NCBI RefSeq assembly: GCF_007002745.1 | Contig: NZ_SGNY01000012.1 | Span: 1-64,000 of the forward strand | Length of the DNA stretch: 64,000 nt | Origin: Martinezella rhizogenes | GTDB lineage: Bacteria; Pseudomonadota; Alphaproteobacteria; Rhizobiales; Rhizobiaceae | Reading direction: 5' to 3' | Shown: one piece after another, positions 18,071-25,891 of the stretch | Layout of the letters: every line of letters starts with the position of its first letter | Position numbering within the stretch: the first letter of the stretch is position 1 | The notes under the pieces: generated by a model | What the model was told of the DNA's origin: nothing | Databases searched by the model: none | Seen by the model: the letters and a program-made list of their open reading frames with translations, nothing else | Made by a program: the position numbers and the translations under genes

Positions 18071-18862
18071 ATGCAAAGCACTGAAGAGGTGATCTCTCCC
18101 GATTTTCTTCGCCGCCTCGCGGCAGTTGCCGCCCGCGAGACATTGCCCCGGTTCCGGTTGCCGGGAGCCGTCGTCAACAAGATTGCCGGCGGGTTCGATC
18201 CGGTCACCGAAGCCGACCGCGAAACGGAGAAAGCGCTTCGAGCGCTTATCCGTTCGGAATATCCCGATCACGGCATCCTGGGCGAAGAGTTCGGCAATGA
18301 AGGCGCGGATGCGGGCCTGGTCTGGGTCATCGATCCGATCGACGGAACCAGGTCGTTCATATCAGGTATCCCGCTCTGGGGCACGCTTGTCGGGCTGACC
18401 AGGGATGGTGATGCGGTGGCCGGCATGATGGCGCAGCCTTTTATCGGGGAATTGTTTTATGCGACGGGCAACGGCGCATACTACGAGGGCCAGCACGGAC
18501 AAACGCGGCTCGCAACCAGCGCGACGAAGAACCTTGCCGACGCGACGCTCTTCACAACGACGCCGGCGATCTTCGAAGCCGACCGGAGAGCAAGCTACGA
18601 CCGGCTCGAAAAACAAGTGCGGCTCGCGCGTTACGGGACCGATTGCTATGCCTATTGCATGCTTGCGGCAGGGCAGATCGACTGCGTCGTGGAAGCGGGC
18701 CTCTATCCCTACGACATCGTTGCCCTCATTCCGATCATCGAGCAGGCCGGCGGCGTCGTGACGGACTGGGACGGGGGACCGGCAGAAAATGGCGGCGGTA
18801 TCGTGGCGGCGGCAAATTCCTCCCTGCATGCGCAAATCATGGCTTTCCTGCACGGGGATTGA
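18071..18862 (+). CDS. Inositol monophosphatase-family phosphatase
   Basis: The 263-residue protein belongs to the Mg-dependent, Li-sensitive IMPase family. The metal-binding motifs are complete: DPVTEADRETEKALR, ILGEEFG, WVIDPIDGTRSFISGIP and the C-terminal YPYDIVALIPIIEQAGG. The LWGTLVGL pattern resembles the histidinol-phosphatase-like (HisN) branch. It starts three bases after the second phosphotransferase, so kinase and phosphatase activities are encoded back to back. Its substrate may be a phosphorylated product of that pathway, but no direct evidence is present. Confidence 0.88.
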   Translation: MQSTEEVISPDFLRRLAAVAARETLPRFRLPGAVVNKIAGGFDPVTEADRETEKALRALIRSEYPDHGILGEEFGNEGADAGLVWVIDPIDGTRSFISGIPLWGTLVGLTRDGDAVAGMMAQPFIGELFYATGNGAYYEGQHGQTRLATSATKNLADATLFTTTPAIFEADRRASYDRLEKQVRLARYGTDCYAYCMLAAGQIDCVVEAGLYPYDIVALIPIIEQAGGVVTDWDGGPAENGGGIVAAANSSLHAQIMAFLHGD

Positions 18863-18912
18863 CCACGGGGCTTCCTCAGACGGCGGACACCGGTCTGACG
18901 CTTTCGGTATGG

Positions 18913-19671
18913 TCAACCGTGGATGATTTCGAGGTCGCCCCTTTTGGCGGCCGCCAATATATTTGCCGGGGGACGTTGATCGGTGACCAATGTGTTAACG
19001 CTGGAAAATGCGGCGGTAATGACATTGCCCGTCTTGCCGCACTTGGAATGATCGGCCAGCATGATGCTTCTGGCCGTCTGCTTCAGCAGAGCCTGGCGAA
19101 TTCGCGCTTCATCCTCTTCATAGTCCATGAAGCCATACTCCGCCGCGATTGCCGCCGCACCCATAAAGACCATGTCAAAGTGGAATTGCTGGATGTAGGA
19201 CAGCGTATCATAGCCGACCAGATCCTGCTCAATCGGGCGGAGATTTCCCGGCGTCATTTGGACCCGGACGCCGAAATGCTGGCAGGCGGCTTGCGCGATC
19301 ATCAGGGAATTGGTGTAGAGCCGCAGCTTCTTGAAGCCAGTCAGGTGGCGCGCAAGGGACAGGGTGGTGGTGCCTGTGTCGAGGAAAATGGCGCAGTCGT
19401 CGGTTATGAGGTTGCGCGCCATCTGCGCGACCGCGTCCTTTTCGAGCGCATTGAATCTGATGCGGTCGGTAATCGGCACATCCGCGGTTCGGCCGGCCGG
19501 TATAGCGCCTCCGTGAACGCGCCGAACGGCTCCCTCGGCCTCCAGATCCTTCAGGTCGCGCCGAATGGTTTCACCCGAAACACCGAACTCTGTCGAAAGC
19601 TCCAGAACGCTGACGCGTTGATCACGATCGAGTCGTTCGAGAATGACTTCTTTGCGAACTTCACTCGACAT
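18913..19671 (-). CDS. DeoR-family transcriptional regulator (copy 2)
   Basis: This 252-residue paralogue of the regulator at 14182 is convergent with the phosphatase gene. It has the same layout: LERLDRDQRVSVLELSTEF and SGETIRRDLKDLEAEGA for the winged helix, then FLDTGTTTLSLAR for the effector pocket. The recognition helix is identical in both copies, so they should bind the same operator, while differences are concentrated in the effector domain and C-terminus. This suggests two ligands converging on one regulon. A direct-repeat element at 19828-19845 upstream resembles that in front of the amidase operon. Confidence 0.92.
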   Translation of the reverse strand: MSSEVRKEVILERLDRDQRVSVLELSTEFGVSGETIRRDLKDLEAEGAVRRVHGGAIPAGRTADVPITDRIRFNALEKDAVAQMARNLITDDCAIFLDTGTTTLSLARHLTGFKKLRLYTNSLMIAQAACQHFGVRVQMTPGNLRPIEQDLVGYDTLSYIQQFHFDMVFMGAAAIAAEYGFMDYEEDEARIRQALLKQTARSIMLADHSKCGKTGNVITAAFSSVNTLVTDQRPPANILAAAKRGDLEIIHG

Positions 19672-19747
19672 TGACAGCTTCGTCCTCGGGTCGGTGCGGG
19701 GGTCGACAGCAACGCTGATGCTGACAATCCCTTAAAGCGGCAGATCT

Positions 19748-19779
19748 ATCTCGCAAGCCTTCGGAAAAGGTTGCGAGAT
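19748..19779. promoter_or_regulatory. Long inverted repeat upstream of DeoR copy 2
   Basis: ATCTCGCAA at 19748-19756 pairs with TTGCGAGAT at 19771-19779, and CCTT/AAGG inside extends the stem. No T-tract follows on either strand. It may be an operator half-site pair or a transcript hairpin in the leader of the minus-strand regulator gene. Confidence 0.45.
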
Positions 19780-19827
19780 GCTTGTAAGGATGACGGTGAA
19801 CCGGGAAGTCGACGACGTTGTCCTTGG

Positions 19828-19845
19828 ATTTGTGTATTTATGTGG
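19828..19845 (-). promoter_or_regulatory. DeoR-type direct-repeat element upstream of DeoR copy 2
   Basis: Read on the minus strand this is CCACATAAATACACAAAT, two related units ten bases apart, followed by CCAAGG. It closely matches CCACATAAATCCACATT with CCAAGG at 7377-7398 before the amidase gene. The shared element suggests that one DeoR protein controls both, including autoregulation. The rest of 19672-20177 shows no gene. Confidence 0.45.
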
Positions 19846-20177
19846 TGTTTGCGGATCTTTCAAACAAATTACGCGATCTTCCACCGCGCAATGACCATCC
19901 CGCCCGCGCGAGAATCGCTGCCTATGTGATCAGCAACGCGCTTGCCTTCCATACAAAATGAACCCTTCGATCGAAATCCTGGTCCGGAGTGAATGCGATT
20001 CTGTCCCTGCTCCATGTGGGAATGTTGGAATATTGAGGGCATATCACCGGAGAATTGAGCTAAAATCCACAAAAGCAACATCTGAAAACCTCAAGGTTCT
20101 TGAGGGCGTGCCTAAGCAACATATTGAAAATAGAAAGAAAGTTATGACCCGTAACGGATTTTTCAGAACTGTCGTCG

Positions 20178-22496
20178 ATGATGATTAGCAACTGTTTGAC
20201 TCGAAATGGATTCAAAATGCAGATTTTCCACAATGCTTTGCAATTGTCCCACCGCATGCGATCCATTAAGGCCAAGTTTGCCGTGGTGATCATAGGGACA
20301 GCGATCGTCTCTTGCGCGTCTGTCGGAGCATTGAGCTACCAGATCGGAAAGAACGGTTTGATCGAGGCGAGCAAGATCCGCCTTGAAGCGATTGCAGCCA
20401 ATCAATCGAAGGCGCTCCGGGCCTATGATGAACGGGTCGAGCAGACGCTGACCGAGATCGCGCAGAGCCAGTCGCTCGGAGAGATGACGGAGCAGGCCGG
20501 AAAGGCCATCGCAATGTCTGATGCCAAGATAAGGGAGGCGTTCCAGGACATGTCGAAGAGCCCCGCACAAAGAGCGGCTTTCGACGGATCGACCGTCAAG
20601 ATGCTCTATGCCGTCAAGCATAGCTCGGTGCATGGGCCACTCTTCAGCGCCTGGAAGAATGCCGATCTCAGCGATATCTTCGTCATCGATAACAATGGCC
20701 AGGTGGTCTATACGGTCACCAAGGGACCCGAGTTCATGGCGGCCGTCCAGGATTCGCAGAATGCCGCCCTGAAGTCCCTGTTTGCCTCATCCATCGCCGG
20801 ACCGGCCGACCAAGTGTATCGGACGGGGTTCGTTTCGTTCAAAAGCGAGGAAAGCGATGTTTCGGCTTTTCTTGCCAAACCCCTTGCCAACGTTGTCTGG
20901 GGCTCTGTCGTCAAGCGCGGCACCGTCGTGATCCGTATCGCGCCGGCAAAGCTTTTGGCGCTCATTTCGCCCGAGGGCTTGGGACGGAGCGTCGACGAGG
21001 CGTTTCTGATTGCCGCCGACGGCACCTTGAGAGCAGGCAACGTCGCAGCGGAAAATGGAGTGCCGCCGGAGCTGCTCAAGGCCGCGAACGAGCAGAAGAA
21101 TGGCTCCGTCTTCGCTGATGGGGCCCATGGTTCAAATTTTTACTCCTACGTCCCTGTCACCCTCTTTGGTCAGCCGCACCTTCTCGTCATCGGCCAGAGC
21201 AAGGCTAATGTCGTCTCCTCGGCAAACGAGCTTGCAAAGTGGGCCGCGCTGACCGCTCTCGCCGTCCTTTTCGGAATGGGTATCGTCGGGTACATCTTCT
21301 CCTCCCGTCTTACGAAGCCGCTCGCGGACATCACAGGCCTGATGAACCGCCTGAACAATGGCGATCAGGCAATCGAGATCCGGTCCGTCTCGCGTTCTGA
21401 CGAAATCGGCATCATGGCGCGGGCGCTCGAATCCTTCCGCCAGGGGGCAGTCGACAAGGTGCGAATGGAGGAGGAGGCGATCCAGCGTAACCGTCAGATC
21501 GAAGAGGAAAGGCAACTCCGCGAGACGGACAGGGAAAAAAGCGCGGCCGAGCTGGAACATGCGGTCTCGGCACTCGCCGCCGGCCTGAAGAACCTGGCCG
21601 ACGGGCGGCTCGATCATCGCATTGCGACTCCTTTCGCGCCCTCCCTCGACCAACTGCGGAAGGATTTCAACGGCTCGATGATGCGGCTGCAGGCGACGAT
21701 GCGCCAGATCCGCGACAATGTCGAAATGATCCAGGGCAATGGCAACCAGATGGCCGAGGCGGCCGAGGATCTTGCCAAACGGACTGAGCAGCAGGCTGCT
21801 TCGCTCGAAGAAACGGCAGCCGCCGTCGACGAGATCACCGTCACGGTTCGCTCGTCGGCGGAACGTGCCAAGGATGCCGACCAGATCGTCCGCCAGGCCA
21901 AGCAGAGCGCCGACGATTCAGCCATCGTCGTCAACAATGCGATCGATGCGATGGGCCGGATCGAAGAAGCCTCCCGCCAGATCGAGCAGATCACCGGCGT
22001 CATCGACGAGATCGCCTTCCAGACCAATCTGCTGGCGTTGAATGCCGGCGTCGAGGCGGCACGCGCCGGCGATGCGGGCAAAGGCTTTGCCGTCGTTGCC
22101 CAGGAGGTGCGTGAACTGGCGCAGCGCTCCGCCAAGGCGGCCAAGGAGATCAAGGTCCTCATCAACAAGTCGACGGCCGAGGTCAATACCGGCTCGCATC
22201 TGGTCCAGGAAACCGGTTCGGTCCTTGCGAAGATCAGCTCGCAGATCGTCACGATCAGTCAGCATGTCGAGACGATCGCCCGCGGCAGCCACGATCAGTC
22301 GAGTGCGCTGCAGGGGGTCAACTCGACCGTCAATCAGATGGACCAGATGACACAGCACAATGCGGCGATGGTCGAGGAGACGACGGCCGCGAGCCGCGAA
22401 CTCGCCTCCCAGGCTGACGGCCTGTTGGCGCTGGTCCAGCACTTTCAAATCGGAGGCGAAGATGAAGCGGCGTTGGCCCACAGTCGGGCGGCGTGA
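20178..22496 (+). CDS. Methyl-accepting chemotaxis protein (MCP1)
   Basis: This is a transmembrane chemoreceptor of 772 residues from the ATG at 20178; no strong ribosome-binding site is seen and the ATG at 20217 is an alternative. A first membrane helix lies near residues 33-55 (FAVVIIGTAIVSCASVGAL), and a large periplasmic sensor carries a Cache-like part (SDIFVIDNNGQVVYTVTKG and DEAFLIAADGTLRAGN). A second helix follows near 354-376, then HAMP (SRLTKPLADITGLMNRL) and the signalling domain with hairpin tip [21 protein letters not shown]. The last third is almost identical in DNA to MCP2. Its position suggests it senses a substrate of the amide/amine module. Confidence 0.93.
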   Translation: MMISNCLTRNGFKMQIFHNALQLSHRMRSIKAKFAVVIIGTAIVSCASVGALSYQIGKNGLIEASKIRLEAIAANQSKALRAYDERVEQTLTEIAQSQSLGEMTEQAGKAIAMSDAKIREAFQDMSKSPAQRAAFDGSTVKMLYAVKHSSVHGPLFSAWKNADLSDIFVIDNNGQVVYTVTKGPEFMAAVQDSQNAALKSLFASSIAGPADQVYRTGFVSFKSEESDVSAFLAKPLANVVWGSVVKRGTVVIRIAPAKLLALISPEGLGRSVDEAFLIAADGTLRAGNVAAENGVPPELLKAANEQKNGSVFADGAHGSNFYSYVPVTLFGQPHLLVIGQSKANVVSSANELAKWAALTALAVLFGMGIVGYIFSSRLTKPLADITGLMNRLNNGDQAIEIRSVSRSDEIGIMARALESFRQGAVDKVRMEEEAIQRNRQIEEERQLRETDREKSAAELEHAVSALAAGLKNLADGRLDHRIATPFAPSLDQLRKDFNGSMMRLQATMRQIRDNVEMIQGNGNQMAEAAEDLAKRTEQQAASLEETAAAVDEITVTVRSSAERAKDADQIVRQAKQSADDSAIVVNNAIDAMGRIEEASRQIEQITGVIDEIAFQTNLLALNAGVEAARAGDAGKGFAVVAQEVRELAQRSAKAAKEIKVLINKSTAEVNTGSHLVQETGSVLAKISSQIVTISQHVETIARGSHDQSSALQGVNSTVNQMDQMTQHNAAMVEETTAASRELASQADGLLALVQHFQIGGEDEAALAHSRAA
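21688..22412 (+). repeat. Chemoreceptor signalling-domain repeat, copy 1
   Basis: About 725 bases, starting at CTGCAGGCGACGATGCGCC, match 37219-37943 at a constant offset of 15531 with no indel. Only a handful of base differences are seen, the more obvious ones near the 3' end. Third codon positions are conserved too, so this is recent duplication or gene conversion rather than protein-level selection alone. Confidence 0.85.
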
Positions 22497-22614
22497 TTTG
22501 CCGCAGTTGACATCGATTGACGCGGCGTCCCGTTCTTTCAAGGCCTCTTCTACGGCCGGTCCCGCGCATGTCGGGCTGGGATGGTGGCGGTGAACCCAGC
22601 CGCCACCACGGTCT

Positions 22615-23706
22615 TCAACTTTCCACCATGAAACGGGAGATGAATGGCAGGCTTGCAGCACCGACGGCCTTCGGCGTGTTCAATATGCCGCTCGGCATCA
22701 CGGTCACTTCGGGAACCAGCTTTTGCAGCGAGACGCAGATGTTCCGATAGACGACATTCGGCACGAATGAAGAAACGATCACCGCTTCGAGCTCGACAAA
22801 TTGCGCGAGCGACTTGACGATGCCCTGCATCTTTTCCGCCAGTTTGCCTTCCCATTCGAGAACCAGACTGTTCTCCGGCCATGGTGCGAGCGGCTGCCAC
22901 AGGTGATCCGTTGGCGCGCCCACGGCGGTCAATACGGATTCCAAAGATGCCACGCCGACATCGAAACTGACCACCGAATTGCCGTGGTGGATCTGGTGGT
23001 TCAAGACCAGGCGGCTGTGGAGGTTCGCGCCGATATAAAAGTAGAGATAATCGGAAAACGGCTTGGCGACACCGAACATGCTTTCGCCGCTGGCCGCAGC
23101 CGTAATGTCGTTCTGCACGAACACCGAGTAGCCGGTAAGCTCCTCGACTTCCTTCTGGAGCGAGTCGAAGTAGGCCTTTTCCTCACGCCCCTCCGAAGCG
23201 CTCGACGGAAGCGCAAGGCCAATGCCGGCTAGACGCTTTTGAGCATTCTTGGGGACGATGTTCACCGCCTGACGAATGGTCTCGATGAACATTGTCTGGT
23301 TGCTGTCGCGTTCGGGCTGCGGATTAGGCAATTGCATATGATAGCGAACGGCGCCGGCAAAATCGATCAGAACGACGTCGGTACGCTTCAGGCCGACACT
23401 GATGCCGATCGAAAAGGCCCCTTCCGGATTGAGGGCAACCGGAACGGTCGGAGGCCCGACCCGTCCCTTCTGGGCTTCCCCCTTCGCAACCAGTCCTTCC
23501 TGCTCCAGCGACCTGACCAGCACCGAAATAGTCTGGGCTGAAAGGCCCGTCCGTTCGCCGATCTCCAATCGGGTGATCTCGCTGTTCTGAAGCAACAGCG
23601 ACAGCAGCAGGCGCTCATTGTAACTGCGCACGCTGACCGCATTCAGGCCGGTTGCCCGATCGGCAATACGCAAGGGATTGGGTGGTGCAAAACGCATATC
23701 AGGCAT
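22615..23706 (-). CDS. ROK-family transcriptional regulator
   Basis: The 363-residue protein has an N-terminal winged helix (LLLQNSEITRLEIGERTGLSAQ, then VRSLEQEGLVAKGEAQKGR) and a ROK domain (FSIGISVGLKRTDVVLIDFAG, GIGLALPSS, VQNDITAAASGE). The ROK zinc-binding CXCGXXGC cluster is not visible, so it is probably a non-catalytic regulator like XylR/NagC types. I start it at the ATG at 23706 with AAGAGGA upstream; the frame opens at 23733. It lies 72 bases downstream of the esterase gene on the same strand and probably regulates the divergent importer through the motif at 24511 (inference). The effector may be a sugar or polyol. Confidence 0.88.
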   Translation of the reverse strand: MPDMRFAPPNPLRIADRATGLNAVSVRSYNERLLLSLLLQNSEITRLEIGERTGLSAQTISVLVRSLEQEGLVAKGEAQKGRVGPPTVPVALNPEGAFSIGISVGLKRTDVVLIDFAGAVRYHMQLPNPQPERDSNQTMFIETIRQAVNIVPKNAQKRLAGIGLALPSSASEGREEKAYFDSLQKEVEELTGYSVFVQNDITAAASGESMFGVAKPFSDYLYFYIGANLHSRLVLNHQIHHGNSVVSFDVGVASLESVLTAVGAPTDHLWQPLAPWPENSLVLEWEGKLAEKMQGIVKSLAQFVELEAVIVSSFVPNVVYRNICVSLQKLVPEVTVMPSGILNTPKAVGAASLPFISRFMVES

Positions 23707-23778
23707 CAATGCAATCCTCTTGGAGTAAGGCATAAAGATGTACTGGCATCCATTCGTAACGTCGCTGCGGCAATATCA

Positions 23779-24420
23779 TCATCTCCAACCGATCGCCTCG
23801 ACTTCCCTGGCGAGCGCCGTTCCCAAGGCTTCATGCGCTTCCCGATTGATGTGAAAGCCATCGCGCGGATCGCAAGCCGCGACGGTGGCGGCGTCAAAAA
23901 AATGTACTTCGAGCGAATCGGCAATGATTTCGAATTCGAGGGCGAGACGCCGGGATTTCTCCTGGGCGCCGAAAAATATGGGTTCCCATTCCTTGATATC
24001 GTCCAGCATCGGCGGTGGAGCAACCACCATGATTTCGGGGGGCTTGCCGGCCGGACCGGGCGCCAGCTCCCGGATATCGTAGACCAGGCAGCCAATCCCC
24101 ATCGCCACTTCGGAGGGAGGCTGGTGGAAACGGGCTTTCAGGTCGTTCGTCCCGAGCATGATGATGACGAGATCGAGGATTGCGTGGCTCATGAGGCATG
24201 GCCGGAGGTAGGTTCGGCCATTCTTCATCGGGCCTTCGATCGGATCGTCTCGAACCGTCGTACGGCCGCTCAAGCCCTCCTCGACCACATACCACTTGCT
24301 TCCAAGCTCCCGTCTCAAAACGCCTGGCCAGCGCTCGTCCGGCCCATATCGATCGAGCGGCGAGCCGCCCGGAATCTGGCCATGCGTATTCGAGTCGCCG
24401 TAACATAAGACTGACCGCAT
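23779..24420 (-). CDS. SGNH/GDSL-type esterase 1
   Basis: The 213-residue enzyme is an SGNH hydrolase. Block I GDSNTHGQ holds the nucleophile S10; EEGLSGRTT supplies the oxyanion glycine region, MLGTNDLK the Asn, and DGFHI the acid-base pair D187/H190. Overall architecture resembles the arylesterase/acyltransferase subgroup, as does the second esterase at 29351. No signal peptide is visible, so it should be cytoplasmic and act after import. The start at 24420 has a strong GGGGAGGAA. Transcription would begin in the shared region with the importer and continue into the ROK gene. Confidence 0.88.
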   Translation of the reverse strand: MRSVLCYGDSNTHGQIPGGSPLDRYGPDERWPGVLRRELGSKWYVVEEGLSGRTTVRDDPIEGPMKNGRTYLRPCLMSHAILDLVIIMLGTNDLKARFHQPPSEVAMGIGCLVYDIRELAPGPAGKPPEIMVVAPPPMLDDIKEWEPIFFGAQEKSRRLALEFEIIADSLEVHFFDAATVAACDPRDGFHINREAHEALGTALAREVEAIGWR

Positions 24421-24510
24421 TTCCTCCCCACCTTTATGGCAAATCATAAAGACGCATGAACATTCAACGGCGATTATGGCCTTTGTCGATCCATGGTGCA
24501 AGTTTATTGA

Positions 24511-24535
24511 TATTCATTCAGTCTGAATAATTATT
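24511..24535. promoter_or_regulatory. Shared 25-bp motif, copy A (importer / esterase-ROK intergenic)
   Basis: The element begins TATTCATTCAGTC and ends GAATAATTATT; ATTCAG-T-CTGAAT is a perfect inverted repeat and AATAATTATT is itself palindromic. Copies at 35834 and 61677 agree at 21 of 25 positions across all three. Its right end overlaps a TTGACA (24534-24539). It sits between the divergent esterase 1 and binding-protein genes, as expected for an operator of the ROK protein. The rest of 24421-24731 contains no gene. Confidence 0.65.
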
Positions 24536-24731
24536 GACAGCCGTTTATCCGTGTGGCATTTCTATGAATGGGAGAGCAAGATTTTCCAGGAACTGAACAT
24601 AGCCAGCCCAGTCATCCAATGGCTTTGGCCCGCGATTAAAGCCGCTTCAGCGGCCTGGATAAATGTGTCTCCGTGGCAATGGAGATCCGACGTCGAGAGG
24701 ACGACGGTGTTTGAGCAAGGGAGGAAATCTC

Positions 24732-25805
24732 GTGAACGGCTATGTGAAATCTATCCTCGGGGCTACGCTTTTGATGGCGTCGACCGCGGGCCCGCTATGG
24801 GCGGATGAAGTCAAGTTTATGGACGGCATCACGCCGAAGGCTGGCGACAATCCGCAGACGGAAGCCGGGAAGTACAAGAAGGACTGCGGCTGGGTTATCG
24901 GCATGAGCGATTTTGGCGTCAACGCCAACACTTGGACCGTTCAGGTTGCTCACGAATCGGAAGCGGCGGCCGCAGCCAACAAGTGCATCAAGAAGTTCAT
25001 CCTGCTCGACGCCGGCTTTGACCAGAAGAAGCAGGTTGCCGACATCGAAGACCTGATCGCCCAGAAGGTCGACGCGATCATCGTGCAGCCGGTCACCTCC
25101 ACCTCCGCAAACGCCTCCATGAAGAAGGCGATTGCCGCCGGCATCCCGGTCATCGTTCATACCGGTCGCGTCGAAACAGAAGACTACACGACCGAGATCC
25201 AGGGCGGCGCCGAGCACTTCGGCAAGGTCATGGGCGACTGGCTCGTCAAGACCGTCGGCGATAACGGCAAGATCTGGGTTCTGCGCGGTCTCGCCGGTCA
25301 TCCGGAAGACACCAACCGCTATAATGGCCTTCTGGAATCCCTCAAGGGCACGAACGTGAAGATCGTCGCCGAAGAGCACGGTGACTGGCAGTACGACAAG
25401 GGCAAGAGCGTTTGCGAAACGCTTTACCTGAACAGCCCCGATGTCGATGGCATCTGGTCGTCGGGTGCCGACATGACGCGCGCCTGCGTCGACGTCTTCA
25501 AGCAGTTCGGCGCCAAGATCCCGCCGATCTCCGGAGAAGGCAACAACGGCTTCTTCGGCCAGTGGATCCATGACGGCTTCCAGTCGATCTCGGCTGAATA
25601 TTCGCCGGCCCAGGGCGCCGAAGGCGTGCATGCCGCTGTCGCACTGCTGGAGGGCAAGCAGCTCTACAAGCACTACGACTACAATCCTCCGGGCTGGGAC
25701 CTGGAGAAGGTCAAGAAGTATTACCGCGACGATCTCTCGGCGAACGTCTGGTGGCCTTCCCAGCTCTCCGAGGACGACCTGAAGAAGTATTATACCAAGA
25801 ACTAA
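24732..25805 (+). CDS. CUT2-type ABC importer, periplasmic substrate-binding protein 1
   Basis: The 357-residue protein is a ribose/TorT-type periplasmic binding protein (Peripla_BP_4 fold). The start is a GTG at 24732 behind AGGGAGGAAA, giving a signal peptide that ends near GPLWADEV. Features include WVIGMSDFGVNANTW at the first strand, DIEDLIAQKVDAIIVQPV, GIPVIVHTGRV and DGIWSSGADMTRAC. A paralogue is at 62117, next to a sensor gene. It feeds the ATPase and two permeases that follow. Homology to sugar and TorT-like proteins does not fix the ligand; the operon points to an acetylated polyol or glycerol ester (inference). Confidence 0.9.
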   Translation: MNGYVKSILGATLLMASTAGPLWADEVKFMDGITPKAGDNPQTEAGKYKKDCGWVIGMSDFGVNANTWTVQVAHESEAAAAANKCIKKFILLDAGFDQKKQVADIEDLIAQKVDAIIVQPVTSTSANASMKKAIAAGIPVIVHTGRVETEDYTTEIQGGAEHFGKVMGDWLVKTVGDNGKIWVLRGLAGHPEDTNRYNGLLESLKGTNVKIVAEEHGDWQYDKGKSVCETLYLNSPDVDGIWSSGADMTRACVDVFKQFGAKIPPISGEGNNGFFGQWIHDGFQSISAEYSPAQGAEGVHAAVALLEGKQLYKHYDYNPPGWDLEKVKKYYRDDLSANVWWPSQLSEDDLKKYYTKN

Positions 25806-25822
25806 AATAGCCTCCCAAGGCG

Positions 25823-25855
25823 CATCCGCCGGTTTCATTCCGGAACCGGCGGATG
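25823..25855 (+). promoter_or_regulatory. Stem-loop after binding-protein gene 1
   Basis: CATCCGCCGGTT (25823-25834) and AACCGGCGGATG (25844-25855) form a perfect 12-bp stem with a nine-base loop, without a T-tract. It probably stabilises or partly terminates the transcript, giving more binding protein than transporter. Confidence 0.6.
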
Positions 25856-25891
25856 GTGACCGAGCGGAGCTGCATGGATTGGGAGGAACGA

